Source of the DNA: Halichondria panicea
Lineage: Eukaryota > Porifera > Demospongiae > Suberitida > Halichondriidae
DNA length: 64,000 nucleotides
Direction: 5' to 3'
NCBI RefSeq assembly: GCF_963675165.1
Contig: NC_087389.1
Coordinates: 4,214,830-4,278,829, forward strand
The translations under genes were made by a program, and so were the position numbers. How positions within the stretch are numbered: the stretch's first letter is position 1; the number at the start of each line of letters is the position of its first letter. Below the pieces are notes generated by a model. The model made no database searches. It worked only from the letters and a program-made list of their open reading frames with translations, and was not told the DNA's origin. Of the stretch, positions 22,572 through 44,096 are shown piece after piece.

Positions 22572-25500
22572 ATGTCTCAGAGTTATGATGTGATTGTGGT
22601 AGGAGCTGGTGTGGTTGGAAGCTCAACTGCCTACAACTTGGTACAGCATGGAGCAGGTAAAGTGCTTCTCTTGGAACAGGTATGAATAGATCCGTATCGG
22701 TATTTTGTCCTGCTCCTACAGGATTACAATCTACGTATCTAGTCTAGATGCACTCGACTCAGTCACGAAAAATCTAAGCGACATTCCTATTTCTGACGTC
22801 TAGATCTACATATGAATCGCAAACATACACGTCCAATTTTGTGGCTAAGTCTCTGCTATGCTGCCAGTTAAAACGTACACTAAAATTTTGTTACAGTTAG
22901 ATATCTCTCCCCTCCAGTTCTCATCACTGCACACTCGAGGCAGTTCTCACGGTGGGTCCAGAATCACCAGACGTGCCTACAACAAACCGTTCTACGTGCA
23001 CATGATGGACGAGGCGTATCGAATGTGGGACCAGATCGAGAGGGAGGGAAAGACAAAGCTATACACGTGTGTGTGTGTGTGTTCTCTTCTCTGTGTGTAG
23101 GATTAAAAGTACCATTAATTTTAAGAGGTAATATTTCCTTTCGGACTATTCCCACTCATAGTTTGCTTGATGAATAATAATAATATCTCTCTTACAGTAA
23201 TACCGGGATCTTAGTGTTTGGGCCCAGAACTAGCCCAGATTTGAAGAAAACCATAGCGAGTCTGCATATTAATGAAGTGGAGCATGAAGTACTGACAGCA
23301 GAGGAGGTAACTTGGTTGCTACAGTAGATCTATATACTGTACTTTTCGTGATATATCCATTGAGTTTTTGATATGTGCTTTCTTAATGCTTTTATCCATG
23401 CACACGTCTTTTTTCAGTTTCAGTATAATTATGCTTTATACAAAATCTTCTCTCATAGAATCAGCCTTCCAAATTTTCATGTTGACAATGCTTTTCATCC
23501 CCTCAGGCCATGTTGCGGTACCCTCACCAGCTGGACCTGCCGTTTGATCACAAATGTGTGTTTGAGAGAGACGGGGGAACTCTACTAGCCACAAAAGCTG
23601 TCAGTGTTATTCAGGTAGCACTTGAATGTTTCTATTTGCATGCACAGTATGACCTGTCTATAACAGTGCAAAGGAATAATAGTTGTACTGTGATTAATTT
23701 GCCTCTCAGTTCCCCCACGGAGGCTATGTCTGGCCAGCTACTTTTTAGAAACGAGCATCAAACAGTATTTTGCGAGTGCTAATTAAAGTAAGATCGCAAT
23801 GGTACTTGTATTAACAACGACGATCACGATCTTTTGGTAGACTACATGTAGCATGTTTTGCTCATTCTCAAAATTTGTTACTTGCAAAATAGAAATACGG
23901 TATTCTGACAGTTATCGACTCGTAACAATCTTAAGCTCACAAACTGTGTCATGCATACACATCCTACCATTAACGACAATGCTGCTTGAAATAAGCTTGT
24001 GTAAGTCGATTACCCTACCCCCTCCCCATCTCTGCAGAGACTGTTCACTGAGGGTGGTGGTGAGCTACTGGACGGACACAGAGTAAAAGAGATAGCCCCT
24101 GGGCCCATTGTCAGAGTAACCACTAACAATGGAGACTTCACAACCAGGAGACTTGTGGTCACTGCCGGGCCTTGGGCTCCTACCATTATGGCTCAGCTTG
24201 GAGTGAAGCTGCCATTCAAGTTCAGTGTGAGTGCGTATTAGTGGATATTGTGTATAGAAGGTGTTCAGGGATGTCTGGCATGCTTACGTTTGTTTAGAAG
24301 GTGGCTAATTCGCTACACAATTGAGACAGTATTTGTCCGTCCATCTAATTTGATTTGGGAGTATTTTGTATAGATCTTAATTTACATATGTACAAGCTAA
24401 AAGCAGCTACATGTGGGTGTAGTGCAGTACTTCTTTTGAATTGAATCTACTTATGTACTGCAGATAAGAAGGGCGGAGGTGTTCTACTGGAGAGTGGAGC
24501 ATCCGGAGCTCTACTCTGCCGATACCTTCCCATCCGTCATACTGTACGATGACACGCACCACCCGTTCTACGCCATGCCCATCTGTGAATATCCTGGTCT
24601 GGTCAAGGTGAACTGTCAATGAATTATATGTATGGGATTTCACTAATTCTTAGCTCTTCATTAAACCTCTGGAAAGCATTTGAGTTTTCATATAAGGTGC
24701 TTCTACGTCAGCATTCTTGCAGCCAAATGAATCGACCTAGCAAATGTTTCGAAGCCCATTTTTCCAAAAATACGTAGGTATCTATCTCAGTAAATGTGCT
24801 GATATCTATAATGCATGAGTTTTAATGGTGTCCAACAGTCCATGTTGTGATTTAGAAGCCCTAAGGCACATGTAGTACCCTCGCTACGCTCGATATACTA
24901 AATAAAGCAAGGCCTTAATTTGGGGTTCTAACCCATAGACACCTCTAAGAGTATACATACCAGTACATGTACATCATACAGTTTAATTATCTATTACTCT
25001 CATCCCATGCAGATCTGTCCATATGCCACCGTGTGTGTGGATCCTGACAGTAGGGACGAGCAAATCTCTCCTAGGGTCGAGGACATTCAGCCGTATGTTG
25101 CCAAGTACTTTAAGGGCGTGTCTACAACTCCTAGTATCTATGAAGCCTGCATCATTACAGTAAGTATTTTAAATAATTATAGTAGGTGTGCCGGTATTGT
25201 ATGGAGGGCACAATTTTTTTTTTATATGGAGTGTGGCCAATTTAGAAAGTGTCATAATAGAGGGTCCTGAATTTATAATTATGGTTTTTCTTGCGGGCCA
25301 AATTCTATTTTGAGGTTCTTCTGGAGTGACGATCTATGAATTGCAGGACACTGATGTCTACTTGCGAGACTAATTCTTGTTACTTGAGCCAGTATGACTA
25401 CGTGTGCATGCACTAGTACCTTGTGTTGTCCTATTAAGCGTTTTCTTGTTCACAGAAAACACCAGACGAGCATCCTATTATTGACAGACACCCCGGGCAC

Positions 25501-25949
25501 TCCAACATAGTGTTTGGGGCTGGCTTCTCAGGTCAGTAGTTTGCATCACTCCATGCACATAATTATGCATGCCTTTAAAAAGCTATTAGTAACTTTGCAA
25601 ATAAGGGTGCATTTTTAATACATGTATGTATGTATGTACAATAGACTCTCGCTATTCCGGCTCTCTGAAGTACGGCCACCTATATATACGGCCATTTGGT
25701 TTGGCACGGATTGCTAGCTAGATGTTTACTGCACAAAACCCGCCCTGAAATGCAGCCACTCGCTATTCCGTATACTGGCCAGTGCATGCACTAATCTAAG
25801 ACTAAGATCTCTTCCTTGCAGGTCATGGGTTCAAGCTGTCCCCAGTGATGGGCAAGCTGCTGTGCGAGCTAGCTATGGACCTCCCACCATCTCACGACCT
25901 CACACCGTTCAGACTGGACCGGTTCAACAAACACTCGTCAAAACTGTGA
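22572..25949 (+). CDS. PIPOX: Peroxisomal sarcosine/L-pipecolate oxidase
   Basis: An FAD enzyme that oxidises sarcosine and L-pipecolate with release of hydrogen peroxide in peroxisomes. Nine exons: 22572-22679, 22918-23066, 23198-23306, 23507-23614, 24038-24226, 24464-24607, 25013-25159, 25456-25531, 25822-25949. All phases join, giving 385 residues against about 390 in vertebrates. The FAD-binding [10 protein letters not shown] lies at the N-terminus, followed by [10 protein letters not shown], which contacts the flavin. The covalent-flavin Cys is kept in YEACIITKTPDEHP, and the C-terminal [13 protein letters not shown] is intact. The protein ends in SKL, a canonical PTS1 peroxisomal signal. 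A polyadenylation signal, aataaa, overlaps the end region at 25954. It is divergent from OARD1 across a GC-rich palindrome. Confidence 0.95.
25640..25795. mobile_element. Possible pogo/Tigger-type MITE remnant
   Basis: Contains agactctcgctattccggc and, further on, cactcgctattccgtatac. Such strings are typical of terminal repeats of pogo-like elements. It lies in the last PIPOX intron. The edges are unclear and no transposase is present. Confidence 0.35.
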
Positions 25950-26711
25950 CCTGAATAAACATGCACTTGTAATCACCAGAACACATGATATTTATAATCA
26001 TTTATACTCAGTGTACATGATTTTATACTCTGTGTATTGAGTAGACTCAGTTATAATTTTTATAGTACTCATGTAGGCATGCAAATAATAATTAATGAGT
26101 ATACGAACATAATAATTATTAATGAATTATTTCGATCAGCATTGCATGTACTACGGTATACAGTTAGTACGATAATGATTTATAATTATACGTGATGATA
26201 AATAAAGTATTGCAATGTATCAGTAAGAGCCTCTAGTGAATTCAGCCCAATAACTTATGAAAATTAATGTTTACTTTCTTGATTATTGTTGTTGCAATGA
26301 GCAGTACACTAGTACCTGTAGTGGGGAAAACGCAATTGAGAGTCATACAGTATAATCTACGTCGATCTACTGCATGTATACAGTACAGGTCACACTGTAA
26401 CAAAGGACAACTATAATAATTATTATAATGGAATATTGCATAATTCGGCTGGGACAGTCAAATTATTATTATGGGCATCATTTCCACAAGCACATACATG
26501 TATATAAGTTAACATAACATGAAACTGTTGTCAACACATACAGTACAAAGTGGTCACCCTCTACAATACAGCCATGTTAATGGGCTCATATATTGCAACA
26601 TGTGCGAGTATATAGGCCACCTCTTTATTACAGCTACTGTTGGTCTTCCAAGAGTGACTGCTATATACGTACACAAGCTAGTTCACAGCACAGTAAAACA
26701 CAGATTATAAC
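25950..26711. other. Intergenic, convergent 3' ends of PIPOX and AHCYL-like gene
   Basis: Very AT-rich, with many taatta/aattat motifs and an aataaa for PIPOX. No coding potential beyond short chance frames, and no RNA gene recognised. Confidence 0.6.
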
Positions 26712-37239
<10,528 letters not shown>

Positions 37240-38932
37240 ACTCTGTGTGTGTGGGGGGGGGGTTACGTGTGTGTGGTGTGTGGTGTGTGGGTAGAGGGCT
37301 TCAATGTTTAATACCACAGTACGTATTAAGCTGCAAACGGTGGACCATTTGTACAGCTGTCTCAACATACACACACCGTATTAAATGGGGAGACTTCTCT
37401 AATAACTGAAATATCTCTGATTTATAGTCCTTAACATATTAAATACTCATACAAATGGAGAGTCGTGCTGTCGATACGTGAAATACATACACTCTGGGCC
37501 ATGTTATATAAAATTGTAGCTAGCAGACCTACTACATGTAGATACACCTAATGTACATGGACTCCACACCTTATTTTTCTGTAGTTCAAGAGCAGTTAGT
37601 CTAAGGTTAGACAGATAGTTCTTTTACACCAAGCATGAGTGACACAGCACTTGCACTCTCTACTCCACGTTCTGCTCGGACCACTTGACTCCAAGGCAAA
37701 AAAGGGCGTGGCCTCAAGTCTTAAATTTGTCACTAGACAGATTTTTCTCTAATGGAACGGCAGGATTGAGAATTTTCCCTCTTTGCATGTGTTATTAATG
37801 ACCATAGATATATATAAGAAGGGTATGATTTGACAGATCACATGCACTGAAAGTAGATTTTCTGTATATGGTTGGAAGTATCAAATTGTTTACTTGATGC
37901 ATGAGATCATGCACTGAGTTGTCTCGATAAATTGTAGCTGGCATGCATGGAAGAGATTGTGGCACACTTTAAACCGTAGTTCTTGATATTCGAGTGGCCT
38001 GATGAGATTCCAAATAATGATCTACAAGACATGTTTTGGTTGATCTATGAGTTTACCTAAATATGTTTATTACTATACAGCTGGTTTGTCCGGCCTTTCA
38101 CTTCTATAGATCAGCTGGTCTGTCCTCGCTTACCCGAACAAGTTGCAGTAAATACTTGAAGGTACTGACTGTAGTTCAACGCATTTATATAGTTGTATCA
38201 TGTAAAACCACAGTGCTGCTGACTGTGGAGTGGGCAAGAACATTTATACTTCTAGCTATACAAAAGGAAATACCTGGGTATCATAATTATAATGTAAGCG
38301 AAATATTTTACTGTCTATTTCTACTTTGGGAGGATAGGTTACTGTTGGAGATCAGTGACATGACTCGAATGGTGAGTGTGTCATATCATATACTAATATC
38401 CGCGGCCTCAGCTACTTTCAGTGAGGATGTATCTTGCCATTCACTATAATAATGAACACCACTCAGTAATTACGAGTTGTCGATACAGTGGACATGCAAT
38501 CCTATATAGTGATATCACTGATCTGGACACTCTTGACAGTTCAAGCATCATCATGCGTAGAGCACCACCCCATGGCTAGTGACAAGTGTAGTCTCGTGAT
38601 AGCGGGGTAAAAATGGATATCATGAGACTAAGTGACGCGTGTACTTGTATATAATACTACAGCACAACTCACAGTATAAACCAAACTTAACATACAATCC
38701 CTATAGATTAATTTTAGCATGCAAAATCTATTTGATAATGATAATAACAGCATAAACATCGATCTACATTCAGCAATTAGAATGTATGGTGTTGTTTTCT
38801 GGCATATTGCTGTGGTATGTACAATTAATCTTATTCATTGCATTGTTGTGCTCGTTAGTTATGACGGATGCAATACCACTAAACAGTAGACCTACACTTC
38901 ACTATAAAAAGGCGGACAGAACCTCATCAAGT
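37240..38932. other. Intergenic region upstream of the AHCYL-like gene
   Basis: No recognisable gene in about 1.7 kb. Chance open frames, the longest at 38063-38449, show no family features or splice support. The AHCYL 5' leader and promoter and the U2-like promoter must lie here. A GT/poly-G run lies at 37243-37260. Confidence 0.5.
38902..38910 (+). promoter_or_regulatory. TATA box of the U2-like snRNA gene
   Basis: The string actataaaaagg lies about 30 bases upstream of the predicted RNA start at 38933. A proximal sequence element cannot be assigned, because the species consensus is unknown. Confidence 0.5.
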
Positions 38933-39114
38933 ATCGCTTCTGGCCTTTTGGCTAAGATCAAGTAGAAATAACTGTTCTTCGAAGTGTAAAAGCTTCGACG
39001 GGGCTATTGCCCCACGCTTTTACTTCAATTTTTGCAAAATGGGTTGTGGACCGAAGCTTGCTTCACCCTTCCCGCGGGTTGCCCTAGTATTGCACTACTT
39101 CTAGGTGCGGCCCA
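38933..39114 (+). ncRNA. Divergent U2 snRNA-like gene
   Basis: U2 RNA pairs with the intron branch site and with U6 in the spliceosome. The 5' end, ATCGCTTCTGGCCTTTTGG then CTAAGATCAAG, matches the nearly invariant U2 start with one base missing in stem I. Stem IIa is rebuilt with new bases (TCGAAG 38979-38984 with CTTCGA 38993-38998), and so is IIb (GGGGC 39000-39004 with GCCCC 39009-39013). The alternative IIc pairing also works (GTAAAAGC 38986-38993 with GCTTTTAC 39016-39023). An Sm site, AATTTTTG, is at 39027-39034. Stem III keeps GAAGCTTGCTTC. Stem IV keeps the U2B'' loop as TATTGCACTACTT, closed by CCTAG/CTAGG. The branch-recognition GTAGTA is replaced by GTAGAAATA. It could be a variant U2 gene or, less likely, a pseudogene; covariation favours function. 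Confidence 0.75.
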
Positions 39115-39790
39115 TCCCCTCGTGGGGACACAATCATTCAAACAAAAAAATTTTGGTTTCTGTACAGAACAACATCCTACAGCCCCCCATACAGCATGCA
39201 CAGTTTCAAGTTGTTTCTTCGTTTGTTCAAGAAAATAAGCTAAGAGGCCATATTAACTTCTCCAACAAGATGGCTAAGCTTCCACGGGTCTATGGGCGTG
39301 CACTCCTGGTGTGACATTTTTTCCAAGCAAAGCTAATAAAGGACCGGAAGTGGGCGTGGGGACGAGGCTAGTTGTGTGCATAGAGTTTTATGAAATTAAT
39401 TATGTAGGAGCACCAAATAAGTATTAGTTATTGCCCAGCACGAGTACAATATATGGCATGTTGCACGAGGGCGCCTGCAATAACTATTATTTGTCAAGCT
39501 TTTCCCGTACTGAATAGAAGAAATGTGTTTTTAGTGTATTCATGAATTCCATAGTAGGTTTTGTTCCCACAACTAATGGGAGGTAGCAGCCTATAAAAGG
39601 GTGGGAGGGTGATGCATTTAAGTCTGCAATCTATGGCACTGGATTGCTTTGATCTGCCCACTCATAGGGCAACAAGTGTGAAATGAAACTAAGCAAATGT
39701 TTGCTGTGATTTCCGTAAGGGTTGTTTATTTCTTCCTTATTATAATTATGTGCACTAGATCCACAAGTTTCACAGAAAGTTACGTTGATA
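39115..39790. other. Intergenic stretch with a dispersed repeat
   Basis: The segment at about 39258-39305 (tctccaacaagatggctaag, then ggtctatgggcgtg) recurs near 45197-45247. No gene was seen between the snRNA and the next pseudogene. Confidence 0.55.
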
Positions 39791-41157
39791 ATGGATGAAG
39801 TCAATACAAACAGAAATGATGCATACAATCATGTAGGTATTCGTAATGTGGAGGATGAGATTATTTATGAGACAGTAGAAACTGATCTAGATCTAGTATC
39901 GCTATACATAGTATCCCTCCAAAAGAATGAAGAAGATCTCAATCCAGCAGCAGGCGAAGAAGTGCCAGTAAAGCTTAAGGTATAATTATAAAGACGAAAG
40001 TGCGAGTGAATTGTTATGCTGTTGTTGCCATCTTAGCTCTAGTGATGGCTATCCTTTCTCTGATAGTGGCTTTGGTAGGAGTGAGCTATGTTCCAATAGA
40101 GGTGAAAAATCAACAAGGTCAACTGAGCAGTTCCAGTCAGGAGGTGAAATTCCAAATCAACAACTTGAAGCAGCAAATTCAAATATCGAATGAGCAATGT
40201 AAAAGTCAGATTAGCATGCCCAACTAAACTATGTTAACTACATTACAAGCTCAACTAAACGACTCAAGCCAACAGATTGAAATGCTGCAACTCCAGAACA
40301 TTTCTGAGCAAACGATTATACTATTCCAAGATGTCCGAGAAACTGTTAATGAGCTACATCCAGCTAGCTCTTGCAGTGACATTCCTCAATATAGATCTAA
40401 ACCATCTGGAGAATACTGGATTGTGACTGACAGTACTAGCTCTCCTGTTAAAGTCTTCTGTAACATGGACTGGAACAGCTGTAGCTGCAACACTGCAGGA
40501 GGATGGATGAGAGTATCCAACCTCGACATGACTGACCCTAACCAAAACTGCCCTGATGGATTTAGACTGGTGAACAGGACAACACCACCACTGCGTACTT
40601 GTGGCAGACCTGGACCAGCAGGATGTGTGTCTATACTACCTATCCAACTTATGGGTTGGAGTACTCTCGAGTTTGTGGGAGAGTGATTGGCTACCAAGAT
40701 AAGACTCCAGATGCTTTTGATCCATATTACCACAATAGACCTATTGACGATGCTTACGTTGATGGTGTGAGCCTATAACTCATGGACAATCACCTCGTCA
40801 GCACATCTGGACATTTGCTAGTGCAATCGATGAAATTTGCTCAACTCACAATGTATGTCCTTGCACACGTCCCGACTACCCCTACACTGGAGTTTTACCT
40901 CCCTTCATCGGTCAAGACTACTTTTGTGAAACTGGAAACCGGCAACTCTTTAGTCTCATATCTTCTTCCCTGATGATCCACTCTGGGACGGTCAGGGATG
41001 TGGGAGTACCAGCACTTGCTGCGAGTTCAACAATCCACCGTGGTTCTGCAGGCAACTCCCTCAGCCGACTGCAGACGATGTTGAGTTGAGACTTTGTGCT
41101 GATTTAGTTGATGATGAAGATATGCCTCTTGAAATGGTTGAGATCTATGTGCAGTGA
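39791..41157 (+). pseudogene. Decayed type II membrane protein with fibrinogen-like domain
   Basis: The order of parts is still clear: an acidic cytoplasmic segment (39791-39985), a membrane helix (AVVAILALVMAILSLIVALV, about 40015-40075), a coiled-coil stalk (about 40100-40340), and a fibrinogen-like domain with GGWMRVSNLDMTD near 40498. It ends in a Cys-rich tail with WDGQGCGSTSTCCEF near 40988 and a final stop at 41155-41157. The parts fall in different frames. A stop or shift occurs near 39985, 40226, 40672, 40778 and 40950. Such secreted or membrane lectin-like proteins are abundant in sponges. One or two breaks could in principle be unrecognised introns, but no good splice sites were found. 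Confidence 0.75.
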
Positions 41158-42917
41158 ATTATAGTACTACATTCATCAGTTTATGTAATACAATCAGTTT
41201 ATTGTTTGTTATTGGTTTCTCTGGGCCGAATTGTCCGGAATAAACCATGCATGCATGGGCTAATACTGAAGTGCGTGTTTTTTTTCTAAGTCACGCCTGC
41301 AAGTTTATTTGATGATCCATATAATATACATGTATAAGTTGTGCCGGGTTGGGAAGAAGTAAGCATTTCATCGCAGGTACTGCTAAGTTCATACTGCATG
41401 CATGTATACCATTTGCAGCTAATATATATATATATATACAAGTCATGCAAAATCTATTTAAACACTCACTTCATGCACAATAACTTTCGTAACTCAACAG
41501 TTCATATTATATACGTCAAAAAAATTAATTAAGGCTATAGAATCTCACTCAGTGGACAAACACATGCAGGACATATAATTATATAGTTATTTGTAAGCAC
41601 ACCATATAATTATTGTAGCCCTATAGCTAACAGCTATTAAATGAATATTTTGAAGTGCATGCATGTTGTTCCCAACTCAACTTACGGATCATCAGAGTTG
41701 GCTTACTATATATAACCTTTTCTTTATACTTTATAATATTATACTGATGCAGTTAAATTATGTGCATGCAAGAGTAAGGTGCATTTTTGTAGACCATTCC
41801 AGATTCGAATTGCTGTATATAGCTGGAGGTAATACATTTTCACGGTTTTTGGGGATTGACCTTGAACTTAGAAAATTTGGGAATCAGGGTTACTTCCGGT
41901 ATTGAAAGACCTCTCTACTGTAAGATGTGGTCGCCTCAAAATAACCCTCGGTAATTGTTTTGGCGTTGTAATTTGACTCGACAAAGACGGTAGCCTACGT
42001 CACAACCTATATAGTTGTTGTATATAAGGCCACTGTTAGTTGCATATTTGTTTCAGATCAACCTCCCTCCTCGGTTTTGCTCACCTCCTCAATTAAGTCA
42101 TTATTGCTGATGTCAGCCATTATTTGAGGTCAAAGTCCTTTTGTTTGCTGACATTGCATTATTTTACCATGTGCCATGTGCAAGTTGCATTGTGCACCAA
42201 AAAGCCAGTGCGTAAAAAAAATGTTTTCTATTTTTTTATGTTCAGACTCCGTCCTTTTGTGTATTTTAGTCACTTAAAAAAACAGGATATGACGTCATCA
42301 AATAATGGGATAATGGGTAATGAAGACCTCCCTCCCTCATCAGGTTGAGCTAGTATTCTCATCTGAAACAAGTATGCAACTAACAGTGGCCTAAGCTGTG
42401 AAATCATTGTTAGCAATTAGTATAATAGCCATGGTTACAAAACGTGAGCATTGTTTGCTATATATATATATATATGTAGCACCTTGCATCTGAAGTAGTG
42501 CATGCATGGTTTACAATAGCTATATAATAATAGAGGTGACTCAGAATGCCTTGTATATATAGTGTGGATCGAGTTCTAAAGAAGTCCGTAGATTTGCATG
42601 CCCTCTTTTCTTTCATATACGCCCTTTAATAAGTTGAAGGGAAATGAAGGCACAATAAACCAAACTCGATCTCTATTATCTAGGGCGTACACCTTTGGCT
42701 ACTTTTATATAGTCTCGAGCCCTGGTCGCGCTTTACAGCCTGGACCCAAGACTATACAATCTACCACGCATTTGCATGTAACAGTATTACATTTTTCACA
42801 TTGGCGGAGGAAGCAAATGTTATACATAAACTGACAAAAGTTATATAGACTTCATGACATTAATTTTTATCATTTACGTACTGATTCCTGATTCCTCATT
42901 TAATACAAGGATACTGG
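41158..42917. other. Intergenic, AT-rich
   Basis: About 1.75 kb with (TA)n runs near 41423 and 42460 and many gcatgcatg palindromes. The string gccctcttttctttcatata at 42600 resembles an arm of the hairpin at 61244-61480. No gene was recognised. Confidence 0.55.
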
Positions 42918-44096
42918 CTAGCTAGAGTTATAATTGTCACATGTGAATAGTGGATCTATTTCGAACATGTCTAGTCTGAAATGTCCCACATAAGCAATTT
43001 TGCTATTAGCCGTAGGTACTGCTATTGCAGTTTTTGTGTAGGCAAGAGCGGTATGAACTGAAACAAGAGTTGTCAAATGTGGCCTACAAGCGAATTTAAC
43101 ATTACTTGTGTCCGAGTATTGTTTGACTTTGAGTAACTGTGTTACATTGCCATCTTTAGCACTTGCTTTTGGTTGAGTTAGGCCACAATCTGGAAATAGA
43201 GTCAACCAATGAAATGTAACTGTTGCTTGATTTTCTTTTGGTAGGAATCGGTTTAGATAGTAAAGAACAGAAGTCTTGTTTGGCAAACGGGGGATAAAGA
43301 AGTCGTCAGTATCTAAAAATAGTGCATATTCATATACCCCTTGGTAGCGATACAAGCAATCGTTGTAGATTAGAAATTGAGAATAGTAGTAAATCTGTGT
43401 AGAGTTGAAATAGGTTTTGCGGTAATCCACTTGAAGTCCTTTTCCAATGAAGTCTTTGATAATTTTTTGATTTTCATTGTCATTTAAGAACGTTTCTTCA
43501 ACATACATATGAACTAGATCAACTCCAATAGTTTTTTGATACAATAGCCACTCTTTCAGCCAAGGTGGCTTACCAAAGGCTAGTGTACATACAACCGTTC
43601 TGCTTTTACCGTCTTTTCTTATTGGCGAGTATGTAATTTCAACAGTGACTATAGATATATTGATTGAGTTTGTAGCTGGATGATAAGCGATGAAAGACGT
43701 GCTATTTTCATGGGCTTTAAGATCATAGCAAGTAATCATTATATCCTCATGTGTTAGGTGTCCATAATACCACCAAATATACACAGAGTAAAGAGATTCA
43801 ACTTTATATGCCTCGGCATAAATAGTGTCCACACCACAGCCTAAAATTAGCCCAAACTTGAGTACATTTTTGGAGACCTCTGCAAATATCACAGTAGAGT
43901 TTTTGTAACCATTTCTTGGCCGTGTGTCGACAAATGCTGAGCGAACAACAAAGTCGACCATTGGTGATGTGTTCTTGGGGAAAATACTGAGCTTCCCTAT
44001 ACTGTGCCAGACTAGAATAGCCAAGATGCATGATAGGAACAACAAAATCCCTCCTTTTTTCTTGTACTTGTACAAAATATATAGTAAGCTGAACAT
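42918..44096 (-). CDS. GT92-family (DUF23) glycosyltransferase, type II membrane
   Basis: A single-exon protein of 392 residues. A short basic tail (KYKKK) is followed by a signal anchor at about 15-32 and a lumenal domain. Family blocks are KPPWLKEWLLYQKTIGVDLV (about 176-195), YNDCLYRY (244-251) and the metal-binding LDTDDFF (261-267). The following WLTLFPDCG and the late VGHFRLD are also in the usual order. GT92 includes the C. elegans galactosyltransferase GALT-1, which extends core fucose on N-glycans. A galactosyltransferase role in the Golgi is likely, but donor and acceptor are not proved. The length fits a complete protein. Several NxS/T sites are present. It is unrelated to the array at 8690-18441. 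Confidence 0.85.
   Translation of the reverse strand: MFSLLYILYKYKKKGGILLFLSCILAILVWHSIGKLSIFPKNTSPMVDFVVRSAFVDTRPRNGYKNSTVIFAEVSKNVLKFGLILGCGVDTIYAEAYKVESLYSVYIWWYYGHLTHEDIMITCYDLKAHENSTSFIAYHPATNSINISIVTVEITYSPIRKDGKSRTVVCTLAFGKPPWLKEWLLYQKTIGVDLVHMYVEETFLNDNENQKIIKDFIGKGLQVDYRKTYFNSTQIYYYSQFLIYNDCLYRYQGVYEYALFLDTDDFFIPRLPNKTSVLYYLNRFLPKENQATVTFHWLTLFPDCGLTQPKASAKDGNVTQLLKVKQYSDTSNVKFACRPHLTTLVSVHTALAYTKTAIAVPTANSKIAYVGHFRLDMFEIDPLFTCDNYNSS

Noticed and set aside
38063-38449. 128-codon open frame
   Set aside because: No recognisable domain, no codon pattern like nearby genes, and no splice support; probably chance.
38933-39034. Spliced-leader RNA gene
   Set aside because: An Sm site and hairpins would fit, but the 5' 30 bases and the stem III/IV loops match U2, and the only possible donor (CAA|GTAGAA) is weak. 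Kept as U2-like.
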